From positions 124,001 to 188,000 of the forward strand of contig JAGWLG010000001.1 of assembly GCA_028864975.1 (NCBI GenBank): a stretch of 64,000 bases of DNA. The letters run 5' to 3'. Below, piece after piece: positions 19,034 to 27,200 of this stretch. The first letter of the stretch is position 1, and every line of letters begins with the position of its first letter. Both the position numbers and the translations under genes were made by a program. Below the pieces are notes generated by a model that searched no databases, had not been told where the DNA came from, and saw nothing but the letters and a program-made list of their open reading frames with translations. This DNA is from Thermoplasmata archaeon (GTDB lineage Archaea; Thermoplasmatota; Thermoplasmata; Lutacidiplasmatales; UBA184).

Positions 19034-20372
19034 GCTTGAAGTATCCCACCAGCGCCCCGGCGGCCGCGAGCTTCACGGCCCGGCTCTTGAGCCGTGGGGA
19101 GAACTTCGGGTTCGCGGTCCTCGCGAGCGCCTTCTCGGACACCTCGCGGAGCGAACGGTACAGCGCGGGTTGCAGCGCGACGCCCTTGGAGGCCCAGCGC
19201 CGGACGAGCGGGTGCTGCGTCTCGATGGCGTAGACCAGGGAGAGCTGGTCCTGCACCTTCCGCGCGAGATGGAAGTCGATCTCCCCGAGCTCCAGCCGCT
19301 CCGCGCTCCGCTCGACGGCGCGGAAGCGCTCCCGCGTCATGAGGTGGAAACGCAGCAGCATGCGGTCCTCGAGGGCCGCGAAGTTGGGGTCGCCGATCGT
19401 GGACTCCCAGGCGTTCCCCAGGACCCGCACGTTGTAGTTCACCGTGAAGTAGGAACGGAAGGTGTAGGGCCCGACGGTCCCGTAGGTCGTCTCCCACTTG
19501 ACCTCCCGCTGTTCCATCACCAGCTTCAGGGGCTCGACCATGCCTTTGTACTTGAACCAGTCGTTGAACTCGGGGACGATGAAATTGAACGTCCTGCCTC
19601 TGTAGAAGGATCCCACGCGCAGGAACTGGGCCGGGGTGATCCCCCCGCAGTAGCGGTTCCGACCCGGGAGACCGTGGGGGGGGACCCCGCTCCTCGCGTT
19701 CCCCCGTACCAGGTCGTCGATCGCGAAGGTCTTCCCCGTCCCGGGGGGGCCGAAGAGGGCGAGGTGGAACCCCGTCGTCCCGCTCGCCCGGCCACTGGGG
19801 GTGATCAGCGGGACGTCCGCGAGCGCGTACTGCTGGAGGAGCGCGAGGGCGGGGTCGAGCCCCAGCTCCTCGCCGAAGAGCTCCCGGGTGTAGCGCAGGA
19901 GCGACCCCAGGTCGAACCCCCGAGCGAACTCCAGTGTCTCCTCGAGCCGTTCCTGGAGGATCTCCCGAAGGTGGCGGAAGAAGACCGCGTCCATCTCGCG
20001 GATCTCGAGCGCCTCGTCGGGAGGGGGCTGGAGCGCGCTGGGGGGCGGGGCTTGCAGGCGCTCGACCGCCTCTCGAAGGAGGCCCATCACGTCCGCGAGG
20101 TGGGGGGCGACGAACACTTTGTCGCCCTTCGGGGCGAAGCTCTCGTCCAGCAGCCCTCTGCGGCGCAGCCGCCCCAGGAGCCGGGAAGGGTCCTCGAAGA
20201 CCCGAGCGCGCAGGAGCTCCGCCCGCAGCTCCGAGAGCCGGAAGCTCGCCGGGACCCCGGGGAGGCTCCGAGCCTCCTGACGGCGACGCGCCTCTTCCAG
20301 GACCACAAGGGTGGCTCGGGCCACCCGCAGGTCCTCCCCATCCAGTTCGAGCGATCCGGAGGGGGTCGCCAT
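18918..20372 (-). CDS. AAA+ family ATPase
   Basis: About 484 residues. The ATPase core has Walker A GPPGTGKTF (residues 208-216 from this start), and a Walker-B-like strand NFIVPEFND that lacks the usual DE pair. Arg-rich sensor regions follow (LEDRMLLRFHLMTRERF). The first 200 residues look like a winged-helix or helical accessory domain (LRRRGLLDESFAPKGDKVFV). ATG 20372 is preferred over 20396 because the shared TATA element at 20409-20416 would put the transcription start near 20385. It is divergent from hjc. A role in DNA processing is only suggested by that neighbour. Confidence 0.75.
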   Translation of the reverse strand: MATPSGSLELDGEDLRVARATLVVLEEARRRQEARSLPGVPASFRLSELRAELLRARVFEDPSRLLGRLRRRGLLDESFAPKGDKVFVAPHLADVMGLLREAVERLQAPPPSALQPPPDEALEIREMDAVFFRHLREILQERLEETLEFARGFDLGSLLRYTRELFGEELGLDPALALLQQYALADVPLITPSGRASGTTGFHLALFGPPGTGKTFAIDDLVRGNARSGVPPHGLPGRNRYCGGITPAQFLRVGSFYRGRTFNFIVPEFNDWFKYKGMVEPLKLVMEQREVKWETTYGTVGPYTFRSYFTVNYNVRVLGNAWESTIGDPNFAALEDRMLLRFHLMTRERFRAVERSAERLELGEIDFHLARKVQDQLSLVYAIETQHPLVRRWASKGVALQPALYRSLREVSEKALARTANPKFSPRLKSRAVKLAAAGALVGYFKHEKGKETTLPVGADEEALARLFYQQEISAREGRTFSAS

Positions 20373-20408
20373 CAGGGCACCGTCGGGAGGGCACATTGCA
20401 GAGCAGCG

Positions 20409-20416
20409 TATAATTA
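20409..20416. promoter_or_regulatory. Shared TATA element between AAA+ ATPase and hjc
   Basis: TATAATTA, almost its own reverse complement, is the only AT-rich block between the two divergent genes. It lies 27-28 bases before GTG 20440 on the plus strand and 40 bases before ATG 20372 on the minus strand. Confidence 0.6.
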
Positions 20417-20439
20417 CCTCGAGGAACGTCGCATCCCAT

Positions 20440-20988
20440 GTGGCAGGCTCCTTCTCGGGGTACGAACGCGAGTTGAAGGGCGTCCTGCAAGGGGAGGGCG
20501 ACGCGCTCGCCCGCTATCGGAAGTATGCCCAGACCCCCGAGGAGCTCGAGCTGCTTCGCTCCCTGGAGGAGCGCCCCTTCCTCGTGGTCCGCGCCGCGGG
20601 GTCCCAAGGTTTCGATCTGGTCGCGCTCCGCGACCGGGTCGTGCTCCCGATCGAGGTCAAGTCCTCGAGCCAGCCCCGCATCCCGTTCGCCTCGGCGAGC
20701 GGGCGGAGTCAGGACCAATACCACACGCTCAAGGACCAGACGCGGCGCTCGGGGCTCATGCTCCTCTACGCCTACCGCCTCCTCGGGGGCGGGGAGCGCG
20801 ACCCCTGGAGGCTCTTCCTCGCCGAGGCCCCCGTCGAGGACCACAACCGCTACGCGAAGATGATCGCGGCGCAGCTCCCGCCCGTGGGGGTCACGGGGCA
20901 GGGGAACCAAGTGCTCCGCTGGGAAGAAGGGAAGCCGCTCCTCCATTTCTTGAACTGGGTGCACTCGGTCCTCCTGGGGACCGCATGA
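20440..20988 (+). CDS. hjc: Holliday junction resolvase Hjc
   Basis: Archaeal structure-specific endonuclease that cuts four-way DNA junctions during recombination. Catalytic residues of the nuclease fold are visible: Glu9 in GYEREL, Asp59 in GFDLVALRD, and Glu72-x-Lys74 in LPIEVKSSS. There is an extra helical insert of about 22 residues (about 21-45) not found in compact Hjc, and about 90 residues after the core, making 182 residues against the usual 120-140. The GTG start fits a leaderless message from the TATAATTA box. Its stop overlaps the thiolase start (ATGA). Confidence 0.85.
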   Translation: MAGSFSGYERELKGVLQGEGDALARYRKYAQTPEELELLRSLEERPFLVVRAAGSQGFDLVALRDRVVLPIEVKSSSQPRIPFASASGRSQDQYHTLKDQTRRSGLMLLYAYRLLGGGERDPWRLFLAEAPVEDHNRYAKMIAAQLPPVGVTGQGNQVLRWEEGKPLLHFLNWVHSVLLGTA

Positions 20989-22133
20989 GCGTCGCGATCG
21001 CATCGACCGGCCTCACCAAGTTCGGGAGGAGGAACGAGGGACTCATCGAGCTCCTGGTCGAGGCCGGAAGGGAAGCGCTCGAAGGCGCTCCCGCCTCTGC
21101 ACGCAGACCGGACTGCGTGGTCGTGGGGTCCATGGCCGCCGGGGCGTTGGCAGGCCTCGAGAGCCTCGTCCCTCGGGTGGCGAACGGCCTTGGGCTCGCG
21201 GGGCTCCCAGGATGGCGGGTCGAGAGCGCTTCGGCGACCGGGGCGGGCGCCTTCCAGCTCGGGGCCCATCTGGTCGCCTCGTCAGCCTTCGAACGGGTCC
21301 TCGTCCTCGCCGGGGAGAAGATGACCGCACAGGCAACGGGGTCGACCACGACCGCGCTCGCTCGCTCGTTGTCGGCGAACGAGGTGCGGCACGGTGCGAC
21401 GATGCCCTCGATGGCCTCCCTGCTCTCGCAGCTCTACCTTGCACGCTACCATCTGAGCATCGAAGACGTCGCCGAGGTGACCGTGCGCAATCGGGCGTGC
21501 GCCCAGGGGAACCCGAAGGCACAGTTCCCCTCAGCGGTGACAGCGGCTCAGGTCAACGAGAGCCGCATGGTCTCGAGCCCCCTGCGGCTGCTCCACGTCT
21601 CTGCGATCAGCGATGGCGCGGGGGCGGTCCTCTTGACCCGCCCCTCCTCCCGAGAGAGCGTCGTCGTTCGGGGAATGGGACAAGCCACCGACGTCCTTGA
21701 GGTGGCCTCACGACCCATGGAGCCCTTGGGTTTTAGGGCGACGCGCCAGGCCGCTCGCGCGGCCTACGACCAGGCCGGGGTCGGACGGAAGGAGGTCCAG
21801 ACGTCCGAGGTGCACGACGCCTTCGCGCCCTTCCAGCTCATCGACCTGGAGGACCTGGGATTCTGCGGTCCGGGGGAGGGACTCGCCTGGACCAGGGCGG
21901 GGCGTGGCGACCCGAACGGGGTCCTACCGGTCAACCCTTCGGGAGGGCTCCTGGGACGAGGACACCCCGTGGGCGTCTCGGGGCTGGCCCAGATCATCGA
22001 GGTCGACCGTCAGCTTCGCGGCGAAGCAGGTCGGATGCAGGCGGGCTCTCCCCGCGTTGGGCTCGCGCAGTCCGTGGGGGGGCTGGGCTCCCACAACTTC
22101 GTGACGATCCTCGGGAGGGAGCAGAGCGCATGA
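20985..22133 (+). CDS. Thiolase-family protein (SCP2-thiolase type) lacking the nucleophilic Cys
   Basis: 382 residues with the thiolase fold. Family blocks include PRVANGLGLAG, the VHDAFAPFQLIDLEDLG segment and NPSGGLLGRGHPVGVSGL with its catalytic His. The nucleophile motif that normally reads NACASG is SASATG here, with Ser83 in the Cys place, so classical thiolytic chemistry is doubtful. The second Cys near the C-terminus is also absent (SVGGLGSHNFVTIL). It overlaps hjc and the DUF35 gene by four bases each. Archaeal thiolases often pair with DUF35 proteins, which supports an acyl-CoA role. Confidence 0.83.
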   Translation: MSVAIASTGLTKFGRRNEGLIELLVEAGREALEGAPASARRPDCVVVGSMAAGALAGLESLVPRVANGLGLAGLPGWRVESASATGAGAFQLGAHLVASSAFERVLVLAGEKMTAQATGSTTTALARSLSANEVRHGATMPSMASLLSQLYLARYHLSIEDVAEVTVRNRACAQGNPKAQFPSAVTAAQVNESRMVSSPLRLLHVSAISDGAGAVLLTRPSSRESVVVRGMGQATDVLEVASRPMEPLGFRATRQAARAAYDQAGVGRKEVQTSEVHDAFAPFQLIDLEDLGFCGPGEGLAWTRAGRGDPNGVLPVNPSGGLLGRGHPVGVSGLAQIIEVDRQLRGEAGRMQAGSPRVGLAQSVGGLGSHNFVTILGREQSA

Positions 22134-22435
22134 TCACGGTCTTCGTGTGCTCGGGTTGCGGCCTTCACTTCCCGAGCGACGAAATCCGTCGGTGTCCCGA
22201 GTGCGGGGGCACCTTGTCGGCGAAGGAACTGGAAGGACGGGGACGGGTCGCTGCAGCCACCGAGCTCAGCGTTCCCCCTGAAGGCTGGGCCGCTCCGCAC
22301 CGGCTGGTGCTCGCTCAGGTGGATGGTGGGGGGCTGCTCCTGGCCCTCGCTACGTCGGGTACGCCCGAGGTCGGCTCTACGGGTCGGTTGGTTCGGAGAC
22401 CCGAAGGGCAGCTCTCCTGGCAGGGCGACGGGTAG
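22130..22435 (+). CDS. DUF35 OB-fold/zinc-ribbon acyl-CoA-associated protein
   Basis: 101 residues. An N-terminal rubredoxin-like zinc ribbon (CSGCGLHF and CPECGGTL, about residues 6-27) precedes an OB-fold domain (residues about 45-95). The layout is that of DUF35 proteins, which bind thiolase partners and CoA in archaeal mevalonate-type complexes. It overlaps the thiolase stop as ATGA. By family, it should form a complex with the upstream thiolase; that the partner lacks its Cys makes the pair unusual. Confidence 0.8.
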   Translation: MITVFVCSGCGLHFPSDEIRRCPECGGTLSAKELEGRGRVAAATELSVPPEGWAAPHRLVLAQVDGGGLLLALATSGTPEVGSTGRLVRRPEGQLSWQGDG

Positions 22436-22479
22436 GTTCGATCTCACCCCCGTGGGACACGGTCCTGGATGGACAGGAG

Positions 22480-22596
22480 CGCGGGGAGGGGGATGTTCCG
22501 CCGCTCGGGCGAGGCCCGACGCGGCTTTTGAACCCCCGAGGTGCAAGCACCACAGGATTAGCAATCCTGCGCCGTACCGGGCTGGGCCATCCCCGC
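22480..22596 (-). tRNA. tRNA-Ser (anticodon GCT) with a 33-base intron in the T loop
   Basis: On the minus strand, the acceptor strand GCGGGGA (22596-22590) pairs perfectly with TCCCCGC (22487-22481); the discriminator is G at 22480. The D arm, anticodon arm CAGGA/TCCTG with loop TTGCTAA, and a long variable arm with stem GGTGC/GCACC identify tRNA-Ser(GCU). T-stem GGGGG (22537-22533) pairs with CCCCC (22492-22488) only if about 33 bases (22526-22494) are removed near position 59/60. That insert forms a strong hairpin (GCCGC/GCGGC and TCGGGC/GCCCGA). GTTC and GAAC next to the junctions form a four-pair central helix as in a bulge-helix-bulge motif. A GCTTAAAT box at 22622-22629 lies 29 bases upstream. 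Confidence 0.9.
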
Positions 22597-22623
22597 GCGA
22601 GGCGGCCGACCGTCGCCCCGCAT

Positions 22624-23205
22624 TTAAGCGTGTGCTGTGGGCGGCGAGGTCGACGACGCGAACCCCGCGAGCGCCAGGACGTCCAGGTGGTGTCGCCCCA
22701 CCTCTTGGGGGTCCAGGATGAGGGGATTCTTGAACGCGAGCTCGCGCCACGGCGCGGAATGGAGCTGACGGCCCGGTGGCCACTCCCCCCGGTAGATGAA
22801 CGAGAGGTCCCAGTGCGGTCCCTTGCCGACCGGTTCCGGTCGCTCCCACACGTCGGAGATGACCTCGGGTCCTTTGAGGTAGAGCGACTCCAGTCCCAGT
22901 TGTTCCTCCAGGATGAGCTTCGCCGCTTCGCTCGGGGCCTCGTAGAGGAAGAGCTGGCGGGAGGGGAGCATCCACCGGTCCGCGAGGTCCGCGACCCGTT
23001 TCGGGTGCATCCCTCCGATGCGCCTCCAGTCGAAGGAGGCATCGATCCGTCCCATGAGCACCCGGTCCGGGCGGCGCGGTTCGGTCAGGAGGGGGAAGAC
23101 GTTCAGGCAGAGCCCGTCATCCGGGACAGGGATGTAGACGGGGTCGTCGGGCGGAGGAGAGGGTCGGAAACGGCACACCTTGCGCGGCGCGTCCGGGCCC
23201 GGCAT
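22624..23205 (-). CDS. Nudix-like hydrolase with degenerate Nudix box
   Basis: About 193 residues. The segment EAPSEAAKLILEEQLGLE (about residue 100) matches the spacing of a Nudix box (GxxxxxExxxxxxxREUxEExGU) but lacks the first Gly and the Arg of REU. The flanking strands (VLMGRIDASF and WDLSFIYRGEW) fit the Nudix fold. Catalysis is therefore uncertain and substrate unknown. ATG 23205 is chosen over 23229 because the AT-rich element at 23228-23237 sits 27 bases upstream of it. The stop codon overlaps the tRNA-Ser TATA box. Confidence 0.58.
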   Translation of the reverse strand: MPGPDAPRKVCRFRPSPPPDDPVYIPVPDDGLCLNVFPLLTEPRRPDRVLMGRIDASFDWRRIGGMHPKRVADLADRWMLPSRQLFLYEAPSEAAKLILEEQLGLESLYLKGPEVISDVWERPEPVGKGPHWDLSFIYRGEWPPGRQLHSAPWRELAFKNPLILDPQEVGRHHLDVLALAGFASSTSPPTAHA

Positions 23206-23227
23206 GCCCCGGGCGAGCGCCCTCAGC

Positions 23228-23237
23228 ATTATCTATC
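23228..23237. promoter_or_regulatory. Shared AT-rich promoter element (Nudix-like / hydroxyacyl-CoA dehydrogenase)
   Basis: ATTATCTATC is the only AT-rich block between two divergent genes. It is centred 27 bases from ATG 23205 on the minus strand and about 36 bases from ATG 23268 on the plus strand. Confidence 0.45.
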
Positions 23238-23267
23238 TGCCTCCATCGCGCCACGAGGGCTAGGAAC

Positions 23268-24233
23268 ATGCTCTACGTGCGGAAGGCAGGAGTGGTCGGC
23301 GCGGGAACGATGGGGGCCGCCATCGCGGAGGTCCTGGCGTTCAACGAGATCCCGGTCGTCCTGAAGGAGGTCAACGAGGAGCTCGTCCAGAAGGGTCTCG
23401 CGCGGGTCAAGGGGATCGTCGACGAGCTCGTCGCGTTCCACGAAGGACGCGCGGAGAAGGAGATCGAGCGGATCGAGGAGATGGGGCTGAAGCTCAACGA
23501 CGAGCAGAAGGCCGCCATCCGGGCGAAGCTGAAGCCCAAGGTGGACCGCAAACGCGGGGACGAGGTCCTCGCTCGGGTGAAGGGGACCACAAGCTGGGAC
23601 GAGTTCAAGGACGTCGACCTGGTCGTCGAGGCCGCCTTCGAGAAGGAGTCGGTCAAGAAGGAGGTCTTCGCCGCGCTCGACAAGGCGCTTCCCGACCACG
23701 CGATCATCGCGAGCAACACCTCTTCGCTCTCGATCACCCAGCTGGCGAAGGGGTTGAAGCACTGCGGAAGCACCCTCATCGCCCACTTCTTCAACCCCCC
23801 CTACACGCTTCCGCTCGTCGAGATCGTGGCGGGCGTGGACACGCGTGAGGACGTGGTCAGCGACACCGTGGACTTCTTTCAGGGACTGCGCAACCACCGC
23901 TACCCGATGGTCCCGATCCGCGTCAAGGAGGTCCCGGGGTTCCTCGTGAACCGGCTGCTCATCCCGATGCTGAACGAGGCGTGCTTTGCCCTCGAGGAGG
24001 GGGTCGCTTCCGCCCGCGACATGGACATCGCCCTCAAGGCGGGAGCCGGGAACCCGATGGGACCGCTGGAGCTCGCCGACATGATCGGGCTCGACGTCTG
24101 CCTGGACGTAGCCGAGATCCTCCACCGCGAGTACGGCGACCCCAAGTACCGCCCCGCGATCGCGCTCAAGCGACTGGTCGCAGCGGGCCACCTAGGTCGC
24201 AAGACCGGTCGCGGTTTCTACGAGTACACCTGA
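23268..24233 (+). CDS. hbd: 3-hydroxyacyl-CoA dehydrogenase
   Basis: NAD-dependent oxidation of 3-hydroxyacyl-CoA to 3-ketoacyl-CoA, in beta-oxidation or butyrate-type pathways. The dinucleotide-binding GAGTMG is at residues 11-16, the substrate loop NTSSLSI at 150-156, catalytic His173 in IAHFFNPP with Glu185 in LVEIV, and the C-terminal helical domain KEVPGFLVNRLL, GNPMGPLELADMIGLD. A charged insert of about 40 residues (about 55-95) makes it 321 residues against about 282 for minimal enzymes. It could act with the thiolase pair 1 kb upstream. Confidence 0.93.
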   Translation: MLYVRKAGVVGAGTMGAAIAEVLAFNEIPVVLKEVNEELVQKGLARVKGIVDELVAFHEGRAEKEIERIEEMGLKLNDEQKAAIRAKLKPKVDRKRGDEVLARVKGTTSWDEFKDVDLVVEAAFEKESVKKEVFAALDKALPDHAIIASNTSSLSITQLAKGLKHCGSTLIAHFFNPPYTLPLVEIVAGVDTREDVVSDTVDFFQGLRNHRYPMVPIRVKEVPGFLVNRLLIPMLNEACFALEEGVASARDMDIALKAGAGNPMGPLELADMIGLDVCLDVAEILHREYGDPKYRPAIALKRLVAAGHLGRKTGRGFYEYT

Positions 24234-24248
24234 GCGGGTTCGGGACGC

Positions 24249-27200
24249 TCAGCGCGTCCCCTGGGCTTCCTCGGGGCCACCCGACGGAGGCGGGGGAGCT
24301 ACTCCTCCCGATCCCTCACCCGCCCACGGAACGACCGGGGGCGCGCTCGAGGTCCCAGGACCCATAGGGGGCAGCGCCCTCGAGGGGACCGCTCCTCTCG
24401 CACCGAGATGGGGGCGCCTCGCCCGCGAATATCGGAACCGGTGGTGGAGCCAGAGGAGGAATCCGACCAAGAGGAGGGAGCTCGCGAGAGCGTAGAGGAG
24501 CGAGACCGTCGATGCGGACGACGCATGCGCGGGGACCGAAAGGTAGGCCCCCTGGGAATAGCCTCCGACAGCGCCCGTGAGCGCTCCCAAGCTGAAGAGG
24601 GCCGTAGCCAGGAGGGGCTCGGCGCGCATCCTTCTCACCGAGAGTCGCTGCTCCGGTGTGAAGGGACGCCGGTACTTCCATCCGGTGCGAAGGAGTTCGA
24701 TGCCCGCGACCCCGACCGCGAGGAGAAGCCCCACGAGGAAGCTCAGGAACTCGGGGCCGAGCGTGAGCGCAAAGAGCCCTCCGAAGACGGATGCGATGAT
24801 GGGTCCTCGAAGCGATGGGGAGCCCGAGGAGACCACCGTGCCGTTCACGATGCTCTCTCCGTAGAAGGCGACCGCCCCGCCCTGGCTGGTCAGGAGGCCG
24901 GTCTGGAAGACCGCACCCGAGATGTTCGCCCCCTGCGGGAAGGTCGCCGTGTCGTTCGGAAGCACGATCGTCCCGGTGAGGGTTAGCCCCCCCGCGGACA
25001 TCGAGCCGTTGTTGACTTCCATGAATCCCCCGAGCGTGGCCCCGTCGCCCAGGTCGATGTAGCCCACCGTGAGGCTCGAACCCCAGACCGCCGCGCTACC
25101 GGTCGCGACCGTGTGCCCGACGATGCGGCTCTCGCCGTGCACGAAGTATCCCTGGGCGTTCGCCGTGATCGTCCCCAAGGAGACGGTGAACCCCGTGAGG
25201 TCGATCGCGCCGTTGAGGCGGAACTCGCCCCAGCGCAGCGTATAGTTCCCTGCTACGTCGAGCCCGGGGAGCTGCGTGCGGCCCAACGTCAGGACCGGGC
25301 CCTGGAAGTCGGCGGTGCCGGTGAGCTCGATCCACCCACGGGAGTAGACGGACCCCTGAGCGGAGAGCGACCCTGAGATGACGACCTGGGCCGCGGAGAG
25401 GCTCGCCGAGCCGGCGATGGTCACGTTCCCGGTCGTGTTGACGTTCCCTACGATGTGGGCCGCGCCGGCGAGGTTGATGTTCCCCACTAGGGAGAGCGAG
25501 GTCCCGGCCTCGGTCGCCAGCGTGGAGTCGCCGGTCACCAGGACCGTCCCGGTCATGCCGAGGGTGCCGAGGATGACCGACGTCCCGTTCTCCGCGAAGA
25601 CGCCGTGGTCCACCGTGAGCCTTCCCGAAAGCGAGACGTTCCCCGCGACGCTCGAGGTGCCGGTGCCGTTCACGACGCCCCCGGCCGAGGAGAGGGAGAA
25701 GGTCCCGGTGAGGCTCATGCCGGGAAAGTGGGCCGTGCCGCTCGAGGAGACCGCTCCGGAGAACGCCGTCACCCCGTCGACGGAGACGTTCCCTTGGGCC
25801 TGGACCGAGCCCAAGACCACGAGCCCGGAGGGGAAGGAGACCGTCGTCCCGTTGAACGAGGAGGTCCCGTTGGCGAAGGAGGTTCCCCGTACCATGACGC
25901 TGCCCAGGACCCTCGAGGTCCATGGGGACCCGGCCCCTCCTCCCGAGCCCATGAGGACCGTCGCGTTCAGGTGGAGCGCGCCGCCGGGCGCGGTCTGAAG
26001 TTCCGCGTTCCCGCGGACCACGATCGAGCGGTTCACGTCGACCGTCCCGTTGAGCCACGCCGAACCGACCACGGAGTAGGTCGTGGAGTTGACCCAGGTC
26101 CATCCACGGCCCACGCTCGTTCCTTGAAGCAGCGTGCTCCCCACGCCGACGAAGCTCCCGTCGGTCAGGAGGAAGGTTCCGTCCATGAACGAATGAGGGA
26201 GCGATATCGCCCCCGAGCTCGAGATGAGGCCGGCAAAGGCGGTGGTGCCGGAGGTCCCGACCGAGCCCGAGGCCACCATCGTTCCGTTCAGCGACAGGTT
26301 CCCCCCGATGTGGATCAGGGTCGAGTTCTGCACGAACTCTCCTGCGATGGTGAGGTTCCCGGAGGCGTTCGTGGACCCGAGGATCGTCACATCGGAGTCG
26401 ATGGTGGTCGGCCCCAGCGTCTCGACGGCGCCGCCCGGGGCGGTCTGGATCTCGATCTGGGGACCCAGCTCGAGGTGGTGCTTGAAGAGCTGCTCCCCGG
26501 CGCTGTCGAGGTGCCCCTGGACGACCAGGCCCCCCGCATTGTAGAAGGTGCCTCCGTTGTCCGCCGTGGCCTGGGCCGAGAAGGTGCCGTTGACCACGAC
26601 CGACGCGTTCAGGCTCTCGCCGCGAGAGACGGTGACCCGACCGTACGTCGAAAGGAGCGCGGGATAGGTCGCCCCCGCGTTCACGGTGAGACGCGGGCTT
26701 CCCTGGTCGGCGACCATCGAGATGTTCGGGCCCACCCCCGGCGGGACGGAGATGGAGAGCCGGGAGTCCGGCATCGACGCGGTCATTCCCGATCCCCCAG
26801 AGAGCGTCTGCCCCAGGATCGAGAAATGCGTCCCGGCCCCCCAGGTGATCGAGACGACCGGGATCTTGACCACGCATCCAAGGAGGAGCACGCAGAGCGA
26901 TGCGACGTAGTGCTGCCCCACCGCCACCGGCACCGTGACCGCGGGCAACCCCGGGATCTGGGCGACAATGTTGACCGGCCCCGAGGAGTTCGCGTAGTTG
27001 ATCACTTGCGACGCGTTGAGGACCTGGATGTTCGTCCCCCCGCCGAAGCTGTAGAAGCCTCCGGCCTGGTTCGCGTCGATCGTGAGGTTGACCCCGATCG
27101 CCGTCATGAGGTAGGTGTCGCCATTTGTGGCGTCGCCGAAGGCCAGGTTCCCCTCCATGACGTTGAAGGCGGTCTGGTTCTGGGGCGAAGCGTCCACCCA

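Noticed and set aside
18855..20984. Upstream 710-codon extension of the thiolase frame
   Set aside because: It lies opposite the AAA+ gene and over hjc; the thiolase fold starts at ATG 20985, which overlaps the hjc stop.
18918..20988. AAA+ ATPase with nuclease as a defence island (McrB-like)
   Set aside because: The nuclease is a recognisable Hjc with its catalytic set, no GTPase-type McrB motifs are seen, and no other defence gene is adjacent.
22480..22596. Plus-strand tRNA-Ala(AGC) reading of the anticodon hairpin
   Set aside because: The hairpin is symmetric, but only the minus strand gives acceptor, D, variable and T arms; A34 tRNA-Ala is not expected in archaea.
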